Assembly (NCBI GenBank): GCA_016870115.1
Contig: VGCH01000003.1
Span: forward strand, 1-64,000
DNA from: Alphaproteobacteria bacterium
GTDB lineage: Bacteria > Pseudomonadota > Alphaproteobacteria > Reyranellales > Reyranellaceae
Direction of reading: 5' to 3'
DNA: 64,000 bases
Shown: positions 33,967 through 42,582 of the stretch, piece by piece
How the letters are laid out: each line of letters opens with the position of its first letter
How positions within the stretch are numbered: position 1 is the stretch's first letter
Notes under the pieces: model-generated
Database searches by the model: none
Seen by the model: the letters and a program-made list of their open reading frames with translations, nothing else
What the model was told of the DNA's origin: nothing
Program-made: the position numbers and the translations under genes

Positions 33967-35547
33967 ATGTTCATGAAGAAAATCGCGGCAGCAAGCGCTG
34001 CCGCCCTGCTGATGTTCTCGGCCGCCGAGGCCAAGACGCTGCGCTGGGCGAGCCAGGGCGATGCCCTCACCCTCGATCCGCACGCGCAGAACGAGGGCCC
34101 GACGGGCGCGATGAACCAGCACATCTATGACCCGCTGATTCAGCGCAATCCCAAGCTCGAGAAGGTGCCGAACCTGGCGCTCAGCTGGAAGCCGATCTCG
34201 GCCGACACCTGGGAGTTCAAGCTGCGCCCGAACGTGAAGTTCAGCGACGGCAGCGCGCTCACCGCCGAAGATGTGGTCTTCAGCTACCAGCGCGCGCTGC
34301 AGCCGACCTCGGATTTCCGCGCCTACATTTCGAGCGTGAAAGAGGTGAAGGCGGTCGATCCGCTCACGGTGCACATCGTGACCAACGGGCCGAACCCGAT
34401 TCTGCCCGACTACACGACCAGCATCTACATCATGTCCAAGGCCTGGGCGGAGAAGAACAACGTCACCAAGCCGCAGAACTACAAGGACAAGGAAGAGACC
34501 TTCGCGGTTCGCAACGCCATGGGCACCGGGCCCTACATGGTGAAGCAGCGCGATCCCGACGTGCGCACGGTGCTAGTGAAGAACCCCACCTTCTGGGGCA
34601 AGGATCAGTTCCCCGGCATGCCCGACGAGATCGTGTACACGCCGATCAAGGAGCCGGCGACGCGCGTCGCGGCGCTGATCTCGGGTCAAGTCGACTTCGT
34701 CCTCGACGCGCCGTTGCAGGACATTGCGCGCATCAAGCAGACGGCCGGCCTCAAGACGGTCGAGACCGCGCAGGTGCGCTCGATCTTCCTCGGCCTCGAC
34801 ATGGGTTCGCCCGAGCTCAAGTACTCCGACGTCAAGGGCAAGAACCCCTTCGCCGACAAGCGCGTTCGCCAGGCCATGTACCGGGCGATCGACGTGAACG
34901 CGATCAAGCAGAAGGTGATGCGCAACTTCTCGGCCTCCGCCGGGCTCATCACCTCGCCGGGCGTGCACGGCTATACGCCGGCGCTGGACCAGCGGCTGAA
35001 GTACGACGTAGCGGCGGCCAAGAAGTTGATGGCCGATGCGGGTTACCCCAACGGCTTCGGCGTCACGCTCGATTGCCCGAACGACCGCTACAACAACGAC
35101 GAGCAGATCTGCCAGGCGGTGGTGGGCATGCTGGCTCAGATCGGCATCAAGGTGGACCTGCAGGCCCGCTCCAAGACTCTGCACTTCCCCAAGCTGCAGA
35201 AGAAGGATTCGAGCTTCTACCTGCTGGGCTGGGGCGTACCGACGCTCGACTCGCACTACGTCTTCACCTTCCTGTACCAGACCAGCGACGCGGCCAAGAA
35301 GGTGGGCGGCTGGAACTTCACCGGCTACAGCAACGCCAAGGTCGACGAGCTGTCGGACGGCATGCTGAAGGAGGTCGACCAGGCCAAGCGCGACAAGATG
35401 GTCGCCGACGCCTGGGCGCAGGTGGTGGCCGACATGCCCTACCTGCCGCTGCACCACCAGCTGATCGTCTGGGCGATGAAGGACGGCGTGGACATGCCGA
35501 TCTTCCCGAACGACTCGCCCAACTTCAAGTACGCCCGGATGAAGTGA
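33967..35547 (+). CDS. ABC transporter periplasmic substrate-binding protein (family 5, OppA/DppA-like)
   Basis: A 526-aa exported binding protein with a signal peptide (MKKIAAASAAALLMFSAAEAK) and the SBP_bac_5 pattern: LTLDPHAQNEGPTGAMNQHIYDPL, the WEFKLRPNVKFSDGSALTAEDVVFSYQR block and VDVNAIKQKV. It should bind oligopeptides, dipeptides or similar large solutes such as opines. GGAGG lies upstream of the ATG at 33967. It heads an operon with two permease genes; strong hairpins after its stop may cut downstream expression and favour high receptor level. No ATP-binding subunit is encoded in the window. Confidence 0.94.
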   Translation: MFMKKIAAASAAALLMFSAAEAKTLRWASQGDALTLDPHAQNEGPTGAMNQHIYDPLIQRNPKLEKVPNLALSWKPISADTWEFKLRPNVKFSDGSALTAEDVVFSYQRALQPTSDFRAYISSVKEVKAVDPLTVHIVTNGPNPILPDYTTSIYIMSKAWAEKNNVTKPQNYKDKEETFAVRNAMGTGPYMVKQRDPDVRTVLVKNPTFWGKDQFPGMPDEIVYTPIKEPATRVAALISGQVDFVLDAPLQDIARIKQTAGLKTVETAQVRSIFLGLDMGSPELKYSDVKGKNPFADKRVRQAMYRAIDVNAIKQKVMRNFSASAGLITSPGVHGYTPALDQRLKYDVAAAKKLMADAGYPNGFGVTLDCPNDRYNNDEQICQAVVGMLAQIGIKVDLQARSKTLHFPKLQKKDSSFYLLGWGVPTLDSHYVFTFLYQTSDAAKKVGGWNFTGYSNAKVDELSDGMLKEVDQAKRDKMVADAWAQVVADMPYLPLHHQLIVWAMKDGVDMPIFPNDSPNFKYARMK

Positions 35548-35549
35548 TC

Positions 35550-35602
35550 CGCGCGTCCTGACGCGCGCGGGACGGCGGCGCCCCGCCACGGGCGCCGCCG
35601 TC
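35550..35602 (+). promoter_or_regulatory. Twin intercistronic hairpins after the ABC receptor gene
   Basis: Two back-to-back perfect hairpins lie in the 83-nt gap before the permease gene. One has 7-bp arms at 35550-35556 and 35561-35567 with a 4-nt loop. The other has 13-bp GC-rich arms at 35571-35583 and 35590-35602 with a 6-nt loop. No T run follows, so mRNA stabilisation or partial attenuation between receptor and permease is more likely than full termination. Confidence 0.6.
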
Positions 35603-35630
35603 GCCATTTCCAGAGGACCGATCCACCCCG

Positions 35631-36659
35631 ATGCTCTCGTTCGTCGTCTCCCGGCTCTTGCAAGCCTTCGCCGTCATGGCGTCGGTGTCGTTCCTGTGCT
35701 TCGTGCTGTTCAATTTCGTGGGCGACCCGGTCAACAACATGGTCGGCCAGGAGGCGAGCCAACAGGACCGCGAGGAGATGCGCCGTGCGCTGGGTCTCGA
35801 AGACTCGGTCGCGGTCCAGTTCGTACGTTTCGCGGGCAACATGGCGACCGGCAATTTCGGCAAGAGCTTTCGTCTTGCACGACCGGTGTCGGCGTTGATC
35901 GTCGAGCGCATGCCCGCAACGCTCGAGCTGGTGGCGGTGGCGGCATTGCTGGCGCTGGCCATGGGGATTCCGCTCGGCGTGCTGACCGCGTTGCGGCGGG
36001 GTACCGTCGATACCGGCGCGGTGATGACGTTCTCGCTGGCCGGTGTCGCCATGCCGACTTTCGTGATCGGCATCCTGCTGATCTATATCTTCTCGGTCGA
36101 GTGCAAGACTTGGGCGCCGGCGCTCGGCCTGCCGCCAGGCTTCTGTTTTCCCTCGTTCGGTCGCGGTGAGACGGTGAAGGTCGGCGGCTGGACCTCCGGA
36201 CTGCTCACGCCGAGCGGACTAAAGGCGATCGTGCTGCCGGCCCTCACGCTGTCGCTGTTTCAGATGACCCTGGTGCTGCGGCTCGTGCGCTCGCAGATGC
36301 TCGAGGTCCTGCGTACCGACTACATCAAGTTCGCCCGTGCCCGTGGCCTCTACGACCGCTCGGTCCATTTCCGCCACGCCCTCAAGAACACTCTCTTGCC
36401 CGTCATCACTGTGATCGGCATCCAGGTCGGTGGTCTCGTCGCGTTCTCGATCATCACCGAGACGGTTTTCCAGTGGCCGGGGATGGGCCACCTTTTCATC
36501 CAGTCCGTGCAGTTCGCCGACATTCCGGTGATGGCGGCCTATCTCGTGATGGTCTCGTTCATTTTCGTCGCGATCAATTTCATGGTCGATCTCCTCTATG
36601 TCGCGATCGACCCACGCCTGCGCGTCGATCGTGCTCGAGTGGGTACGGCCGGCGGCTGA
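35631..36659 (+). CDS. ABC transporter permease, DppB/OppB-like
   Basis: A 342-aa inner-membrane permease of the binding-protein-dependent transport (BPD_transp_1) family. The long N-terminal helix SFVVSRLLQAFAVMASVSFL and the FNFVGDPVNNMVG segment match the DppB/OppB type, followed by ALRRGTVDTGAVMTFSLAGV. The EAA-like coupling helix is YIKFARARGLYDRSVHFRHAL, with the typical NTLLPVITVIGIQVGGLVAFSIITETVF after it. It is the second gene of the operon. The expected partner permease is separated from it by an inserted MFS gene. Confidence 0.94.
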   Translation: MLSFVVSRLLQAFAVMASVSFLCFVLFNFVGDPVNNMVGQEASQQDREEMRRALGLEDSVAVQFVRFAGNMATGNFGKSFRLARPVSALIVERMPATLELVAVAALLALAMGIPLGVLTALRRGTVDTGAVMTFSLAGVAMPTFVIGILLIYIFSVECKTWAPALGLPPGFCFPSFGRGETVKVGGWTSGLLTPSGLKAIVLPALTLSLFQMTLVLRLVRSQMLEVLRTDYIKFARARGLYDRSVHFRHALKNTLLPVITVIGIQVGGLVAFSIITETVFQWPGMGHLFIQSVQFADIPVMAAYLVMVSFIFVAINFMVDLLYVAIDPRLRVDRARVGTAGG

Positions 36660-36676
36660 CGGTGCCGCCGACCTCG

Positions 36677-37829
36677 ATGCCCTGGGCGCTGATCGGCGCC
36701 GCCTGCCTCGCCATGTTCGCTGCCACGGCGAGCGGGACCACCCGCGCGCCCTTCCTGATCGCCATCGCGGCCGACCTCGACGCGAGTCTCCCGCTGGTCG
36801 CGAACCTCTTCTCGATGACCGCGACCGCCTGGGGCATCGCCTCGGCCGTGGCGGGTCCCTTGTCGGATCGGGTCGGCCGACGCTGGGTCCTCGTCCTCGG
36901 GCCGATCGCCCTCGGTGGCGCCATGGCCGGCACCGCGGCGGCGGGCGGATTCTTCGGGGTGGCGGTCTGGGCGACACTGGGCGGACTCGCGGCCGGCAGC
37001 TTCACCGGCGTCATCTTCGCCGAAGTGTCGGATCGTGTCGCCGACAGTCATCGCGGGCGGGCGCTCGGCTGGGTGATGAGCGGCCAGTCGATCACTCTGC
37101 TGGTCGGCGTGCCGCTGGCCGCCTGGGCCGGCGCCTACATCGGCTGGCGCGGCTGGAGTCTCTGCGTCGCCGCGCTGTCGCTGGCGAGCGCGCTTGCGCT
37201 GTTCGGCACCGCCGAGGGCCGTGGCGCCCGCGCGACCGGAGCGAGCGTCGCCCTGCGCACCGCTCTGCCGCCGCGCATTGCCGGGCTACTCGCGGTCGGG
37301 GTTGCCGAGCGGGTCTGCTACGGGCTGGCGGTCATCTATTTCGCGACCTTCCTGCAAACCCGTCCATGGGCTGCCGCTCGCGGCACTGGCGCTTCCCTTG
37401 GTGCTCTTCGCGGCCGGCAATCTGGCCGGTACGGCGCTCGGCGGGCAGCTCGCGGATCGCTACCCTGATCGCCTCCGAGCCTTCGCGATTTCCATGGCGC
37501 TGTCGGCTGTCGCCGCGCTCGCGCTGTTCCTGTGGCACCCCACTGTCGTCGTCTCGGTCGGTTGCGCGATGGCCTACGCTCTTCTGAACGCGATCGGTCG
37601 GCCTGCTCTCTTTGCCGTGCTTGCCGACGTCCCCGCCGAAAGCCGAGGCACCGTACTGGGGCTGAATGGCGCCACGGCCAGCGTCGGTTGGGTAGGCGCG
37701 GCGTCGTTCGGTGCGTTGATGTTCGCGGGCGCCGGCTTCGGCGTGTTCGGACCGCTGACCGCCGCCCTTTCGCTGGCCGCGGCCGCCGGGGCGTTGTACA
37801 GCAAACGTCTGGATCCCGGTCACCGATGA
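36677..37829 (+). pseudogene. MFS transporter gene, frameshifted, inside the ABC operon
   Basis: Two overlapping frames together encode one about 384-aa major facilitator protein. The first, from ATG 36677 (or GTG 36662), reads the N-terminal six helices including DRVGRRWVLVLGPIALGG and stays correct to YFATFLQT near 37360. The rest is in another frame, from VHGLPLAALALPLVLFAAG to the TGA at 37827-37829. Removing one C from the CCC run at 37359-37361 restores a continuous protein, so a single-base insertion is the cause. As given, translation ends at 37468. The stop overlaps the next permease ATG (ATGA), so the frameshift could also reduce translation of that permease. Substrate unknown; sugar-efflux-like. 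Confidence 0.85.
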
Positions 37830-38752
37830 ACACCGCCTCTTCCGGCGCGCTGCAGCGCTTCTTCGACAGCGACATGTGGTGGAGCTTCCGCCGCTCGCCA
37901 CTTACGGTCGCGGCGGCGGCGGTGACCGTCGTGTTCTTCCTCGCTGCGTTGCTGGCACCGTGGATCGCGCCCTTCAATCCATTCGATCCGCGTTCGCTGA
38001 ACCTGATGGACGCCTTCACGCCGCCCGCCTGGAGCGAGGGCGGCACCGCGCGCCACCTGCTGGGCACCGACAACCAGGGTCGGGACATGCTGTCGGCCAT
38101 CATGTATGGCTGCCGCGTCTCGCTGATGATCGGCCTCGCGGCTATCGTGTTTTCGGTCAGCACCGGCGTCTTGCTGGGTCTGCTGGCCGGGTTCCGCGGC
38201 GGTTGGGTCGATTCGCTGATCATGCGCGTCGCCGACATCCAGCTCACGGTCCCGGCGATCCTGATCGCGCTCACGCTGGACGGTGTGGCCCGCGTGGCGC
38301 TGCCCAAGAACGTCCACGACCAGGTGGCGATCTGGGTGCTGGTGCTCTCGATCGGCTTCGCCTACTGGCCGCAATTCGCTCGCGTGACGCGCGCTACGAC
38401 GCTCGCCGAGAAGAACAAGGATTACGTCAACGCCGCCCGCATCATCGGTGTGCCGGGCATCGCCATCGCCATCCGCCACGTGCTGCCAAACGCGCTGGGG
38501 CCGGTGTTGGTGATCGCCACCATCGAGTTAGCGCTCGCGATCATCGCCGAAGCATCGCTGTCCTATCTCGGCGTCGGCATGCCGCCGACCCAGCCCTCGC
38601 TCGGCACGCTGATCCGCATCGGCAACGCGTTCCTGTTTTCGGGCGAGTGGTGGATCGTCATCTTCCCCGCGCTGGCGCTGGTGATCCTGTCGCTGGCGGT
38701 CAACCTGCTGGGCGATTGGCTGCGTGATGCCCTCAATCCCCGGCTCCGCTGA
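37826..38752 (+). CDS. ABC transporter permease, DppC/OppC-like
   Basis: A 308-aa inner-membrane permease. The N terminus contains the OppC_N helix (RSPLTVAAAAVTVVFFLAALL, then APFNPFDPRSLNLMD), followed by HLLGTDNQGRDMLSAIMYGCRVSLMIG, which is diagnostic of DppC-type subunits. The coupling helix lies in KNKDYVNAARIIGVPGIAIAIRHVLPN, with the final SYLGVGMPPTQPSLG. It pairs with the 35631 permease. The ATG overlaps the stop of the frameshifted MFS gene. No ATPase gene follows; the next gene is dprA, 62 nt away. Confidence 0.94.
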   Translation: MNTASSGALQRFFDSDMWWSFRRSPLTVAAAAVTVVFFLAALLAPWIAPFNPFDPRSLNLMDAFTPPAWSEGGTARHLLGTDNQGRDMLSAIMYGCRVSLMIGLAAIVFSVSTGVLLGLLAGFRGGWVDSLIMRVADIQLTVPAILIALTLDGVARVALPKNVHDQVAIWVLVLSIGFAYWPQFARVTRATTLAEKNKDYVNAARIIGVPGIAIAIRHVLPNALGPVLVIATIELALAIIAEASLSYLGVGMPPTQPSLGTLIRIGNAFLFSGEWWIVIFPALALVILSLAVNLLGDWLRDALNPRLR

Positions 38753-38814
38753 CCTGAGCGGATTGCAACTGACGGTTTGTTGCTGATCGGCTAATTCCCG
38801 TCGATTCTGCGGGC

Positions 38815-39879
38815 ATGTTCGACGGCACGGTTCAGGCTCTGGCTCCCCCCGAACGTCGCGCGCGACTGAGGTTGGCGCGCACGCCGCGCATCGGGCCGAT
38901 GGCATTCCATGCGGCATTGACCCATTTCGGAACGGCCCTCGCCGCGCTGCGCGAGGTACCGGTCATCGGTGACGACGCGATCGCGCGCGAGGAAGCCGCC
39001 CTTCACGAATTGGGGGGCCGATTCCTGGTCCTCGGGGATCCCGATTACCCCGCGCTATTGGCCAGCCTGCCCGATGGGCCGCCGGTCCTCTCGATCATCG
39101 GTCGACCGGAACTTCTCGCGCGACCCGCCGTCGCGGTGGTCGGCGCGCGGGACGGGTCGCTGGCAGGCCTGTCGCTGGCGGCCGAGTTCGCCACCGATCT
39201 CGCCGCGGCCGGGTTCGTCGTCGCCTCCGGCCTCGCCCGCGGCGTCGACGCGGCGGCCCACCGCGCGGCCCTCCCGACCGGGACGCTGGCGGTGTTGGCG
39301 GGCGGCCTCGATTGCGTCTACCCGCCGCAAAACGCCGAGTTGCATGCCGCCATCGCCCGCGATGGGCTGTTGCTCGCCGAGAGTCCGCTCGGAACGCCGC
39401 CCGTGGCCCGCGCGTTCCCGCGGCGCAATCGCATCGTCAGCGGCCTGTCGGCCGGCGTCGTGGTGATCGAAGCCGGCGCTCAGTCCGGGTCGGCGATCAC
39501 GGCGCGGCTGGCCACGGACCAGGGTCGCGAGGTGTTCGTCGTGCCGGGATCGCCCCGGGACCCGCGCTACGCCGGTTCCAACGCGCTGCTGCGCGACGGT
39601 GCCCATCTGGCGCGCGATGCCGCTGACGTGATCGCCGCCCTGGATCGACCGATTTCAATCCCTAAACATGCAGCTCAAGCCGTTGAAGTAAAAACACATT
39701 ATAATTGTCTGAATTCATCCAATCGGGTGCTGTCCGCGCTGGGCTCGATCCCGACCACGGTTGACGAACTGGTCCGCCGGTGCCAAGTGTCCGCCGCCGT
39801 CGTGGCGGAGGCCCTGCTCCAGCTGGAGCTCGAAGGCCGCCTGGAGAGGCACCGGGGAAATCGCGTTTCTCTGATTTAG
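38815..39879 (+). CDS. dprA: DNA-processing protein A
   Basis: DprA, 354 aa: a RecA loader that protects incoming single-stranded DNA during transformation. An N-terminal helical region (RLRLARTPRIGPMAF) precedes the Rossmann-type domain: VAVVGARDGSLAGLSLA, GLARGVDAAAHRAAL, GGLDCVYPPQN, FPRRNRIVSGLSAGVVVIEAG, then GSNALLRDGAHLA. A C-terminal winged-helix DML1-like domain is at about 300-354. The linker between domains (39650-39725) is clearly AT-rich with codons rare elsewhere in the window, such as AAA and TTA-like context, unlike the flanking GC-rich codons. In relatives dprA follows plsY and precedes topA, as here apart from the insertion. Confidence 0.95.
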   Translation: MFDGTVQALAPPERRARLRLARTPRIGPMAFHAALTHFGTALAALREVPVIGDDAIAREEAALHELGGRFLVLGDPDYPALLASLPDGPPVLSIIGRPELLARPAVAVVGARDGSLAGLSLAAEFATDLAAAGFVVASGLARGVDAAAHRAALPTGTLAVLAGGLDCVYPPQNAELHAAIARDGLLLAESPLGTPPVARAFPRRNRIVSGLSAGVVVIEAGAQSGSAITARLATDQGREVFVVPGSPRDPRYAGSNALLRDGAHLARDAADVIAALDRPISIPKHAAQAVEVKTHYNCLNSSNRVLSALGSIPTTVDELVRRCQVSAAVVAEALLQLELEGRLERHRGNRVSLI

Positions 39880-39930
39880 ATCAGTAGGATAGCTCCGGTA
39901 TTTGCAGTTTCACTGGAGCTTGAAGCCGCG

Positions 39931-42582
39931 ATGGACGTGCTGGTCGTCGAGTCCCCGGCCAAGGCCAAGACCATCGGAAAGTATCTCGGCCCCGGGTACA
40001 CCGTGCTGGCCTCCTACGGCCATGTCCGCGACCTGCCGGCCAAGGACGGCTCGGTCCGGCCGGACGAGGATTTCGCCATGGACTGGGAGGTCGACTCCCA
40101 GTCCCAGGCCCGGCTCAACGCCATTGCCGCCGCCGTGAGCAAGGGCGGACGCCTCTATCTCGCGACCGACCCCGACCGCGAGGGCGAGGCGATCTCCTGG
40201 CACGTGCTGGAAGTGCTGCGACGCAAGAAGGCCCTGGATGGCGTCGCTGTGAAGCGCGTCACATTCAATGCCATCACCAAGCAGGCGGTCCGCGATGCGA
40301 TCGACCACCCGCGCGACCTCGACCAGCCGCTGATAGACGCCTACATGGCGCGCCGCGCGCTCGACTATCTGGTGGGCTTCACCCTTTCGCCGATCCTCTG
40401 GCGCAAGCTGCCGGGCAGCCGGTCCGCCGGCCGAGTCCAGTCGGTGGCGCTGCGTCTGATCTGCGAACGCGAAGCCGAGATCGAACGGTTCCGGGCACGG
40501 GAATACTGGACCGTCGACGCCCGCTTCGCTACCCGGCGCGGACAGGTACTGACGGCCCGCCTCACCCATCTCGATGGGCGCAAGCTCGACAAGTTCGATC
40601 TCGACAGCCAGGAGCGCGCCGAGGCCGCCAAGCGCGAGATCGAGCGCCGCGCCTTCAGTGTCGCAGACATCGACCGGCGTCAGGTGCGGCGCAATCCGCC
40701 GCCGCCCTTCATTACCTCGACGCTGCAGCAGGAGGCGTCGCGCAAGCTGGGTTTGGGCGCGGCCGCCACCATGCGGCTCGCCCAGCGCCTTTATGAAGGC
40801 GTCGACATCGGCGGCGAGACGGTGGGCCTGATCACCTATATGCGCACCGACGGCGTGCAGCTCGCCCCCGAAGCGGTAGGCCAGGCGCGCCGGCTGATCG
40901 AGACCCGCTACGGCAAGGACTACGTGCCGGAAAAGCCGCGCGCCTACAGCTCGCGCGCCAAGAACGCCCAGGAAGCGCACGAGGCGATCCGCCCGACCGA
41001 CCTTTTCCGCACGCCGCAGGACGTGGCCGCGCACCTCGATCGCGATCAGCTCGGCCTCTACGAGCTGGTCTGGAAGCGAACCGTGGCGAGCCAGATGGAA
41101 AGCGCCGTGCTCGACCAGGTGAGCGTCGACATCGCGAGCGGCGACAAGACGGTGGTGCTGCGTGCCTCCGGATCCGTCGTGAAGTTCAACGGCTTTCTCG
41201 CGCTCTACGATGAGGGGCGCGACGACAAGGGCGAGGACGATGAGGGCGGCGCGCTGCTCCCCGACGTGGCGCCGGCCGAGGCGATGGAGCGTCGCGAGGT
41301 CCTGCCGGAGAAGCACATCACCGAGCCGCCGCCGCGCTACAGCGAGGCGAGCCTGGTGAAGAAGCTTGAGGAGCTGGGCATCGGCCGGCCCTCGACCTAC
41401 GCCAGCATCATCGAGGTGCTGCAGCGACGGAACTACGTGCGCATCGATCGCAAGCGCTTCCTCCCCGAGGATCGCGGCCGCATCGTGACGGCGTTCCTGG
41501 AGAGCTACTTCCGTCGCTACGTCGACTATGAATTCACCGCCCGCCTCGAGGACGAGCTCGACGATGTGTCGGGCGGACGCGTGGCGTGGCGCGAGATGAT
41601 GCGGGAATTCTGGAAGGCCTTCAGCGCGGCCGTGGGCGAGACCAAGGATCTCCGCGTGAAGGAAGTGCTGGACGTGCTCGACGCCGAGCTCGGCCCGCAT
41701 TTCTTCCCGGCCAACGACAATGGCCGCGACCCGCGCAATTGTCCGTCCTGCGCCGATGGCAGGTTGGGGCTGAAGCTCGGCAAGTTCGGCGCCTTCATCG
41801 GCTGTTCGAACTATCCGACCTGCCGGCACACCCGAAAGCTCGGCATCGTGGATGCCGACGCCGACGCCCAGACCCACCTCGACGGCCCCAAGATGCTGGG
41901 CGTCGATCCGGCCACCGGCAAACAAGTGTCGCTGCGCAAGGGACCCTACGGACTCTATGTCCAGCTCGGCGAACCCGAAGGCAAAGAAAAGCCCAAGCGC
42001 GCGTCGCTGCTCCGCGACATGACCCCCGACGATGTGGCGCTCGACAAGGCGCTGGCCTTGCTCAACCTGCCGCGCGAGCTGGGGCCGCATCCCGAGGATG
42101 GCGAGCCGGTGCTGGCCGGAGTCGGTCGCTTCGGCCCCTACGTGAAGCACGGGCCCAAGTACAAATCGATCCCGGCCGACGAGAGTGTGCTGGATATCGG
42201 CATGAACCGCGCGGTGTCCCTGCTGGCCGAAGCCAAGGGCCCGGCCCGCGGCCGCGCGGCGATCAAGCCGCTCCGGGAATTGGGTAAGCACCCCGCCGAC
42301 GACGCGCCGGTCGAACTCTATGATGGCCGCTACGGGCCCTATGTGAAGCACGGCAAACTGAACGCGACCGTGCCGCGCGGCACGCCGCCGGATCAGCTCA
42401 CGCTCGACCAGGCCGTGGCGCTGCTCGCCGAGCGCGCCGCCAAGGCGGGCCCGCCCAAGGGTCGCGGCCGCGCCGCGGCCAAGGCTGCCGCTCCTGCCAA
42501 GCCCAAGGTCGCGGCGCCCAAGAAGAAGGCCACCGCCAAGCGCAAACCCAAGGCCTTACCGCGTACCGGCACCGATGGCTAA
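39931..42582 (+). CDS. topA: DNA topoisomerase I
   Basis: TopA, 883 aa, the type IA enzyme that relaxes negative supercoils. The TOPRIM domain is MDVLVVESPAKAKTIGKYLG with ATDPDREGEAISWHV. The active-site Tyr is Tyr303 in GLITYMRTDGV. RSAGRVQSVALRLICEREAEI and SYSSRAKNAQEAHEAIRPTD-type blocks are canonical. One Cys4 zinc-ribbon (NCPSCADGRLGLKLGKFGAFIGCSNYPTCR) is followed by repeats of a Topo_C_Rpt type and a Lys/Ala-rich basic tail. Full length for alphaproteobacteria. The last 8 nt overlap rnr. Confidence 0.97.
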   Translation: MDVLVVESPAKAKTIGKYLGPGYTVLASYGHVRDLPAKDGSVRPDEDFAMDWEVDSQSQARLNAIAAAVSKGGRLYLATDPDREGEAISWHVLEVLRRKKALDGVAVKRVTFNAITKQAVRDAIDHPRDLDQPLIDAYMARRALDYLVGFTLSPILWRKLPGSRSAGRVQSVALRLICEREAEIERFRAREYWTVDARFATRRGQVLTARLTHLDGRKLDKFDLDSQERAEAAKREIERRAFSVADIDRRQVRRNPPPPFITSTLQQEASRKLGLGAAATMRLAQRLYEGVDIGGETVGLITYMRTDGVQLAPEAVGQARRLIETRYGKDYVPEKPRAYSSRAKNAQEAHEAIRPTDLFRTPQDVAAHLDRDQLGLYELVWKRTVASQMESAVLDQVSVDIASGDKTVVLRASGSVVKFNGFLALYDEGRDDKGEDDEGGALLPDVAPAEAMERREVLPEKHITEPPPRYSEASLVKKLEELGIGRPSTYASIIEVLQRRNYVRIDRKRFLPEDRGRIVTAFLESYFRRYVDYEFTARLEDELDDVSGGRVAWREMMREFWKAFSAAVGETKDLRVKEVLDVLDAELGPHFFPANDNGRDPRNCPSCADGRLGLKLGKFGAFIGCSNYPTCRHTRKLGIVDADADAQTHLDGPKMLGVDPATGKQVSLRKGPYGLYVQLGEPEGKEKPKRASLLRDMTPDDVALDKALALLNLPRELGPHPEDGEPVLAGVGRFGPYVKHGPKYKSIPADESVLDIGMNRAVSLLAEAKGPARGRAAIKPLRELGKHPADDAPVELYDGRYGPYVKHGKLNATVPRGTPPDQLTLDQAVALLAERAAKAGPPKGRGRAAAKAAAPAKPKVAAPKKKATAKRKPKALPRTGTDG

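Noticed and set aside
37352-37370. Programmed ribosomal frameshift in the MFS gene
   Set aside because: There is no slippery heptamer or downstream structure that stands out; only a CCC run with one extra base. MFS proteins do not use programmed shifts as far as I know.
39910-42351. An 813-codon open frame antisense to topA
   Set aside because: It mirrors topA codon periodicity in GC-rich DNA, shows His/Val/Leu-rich nonsense composition and no family motifs. topA itself is complete.
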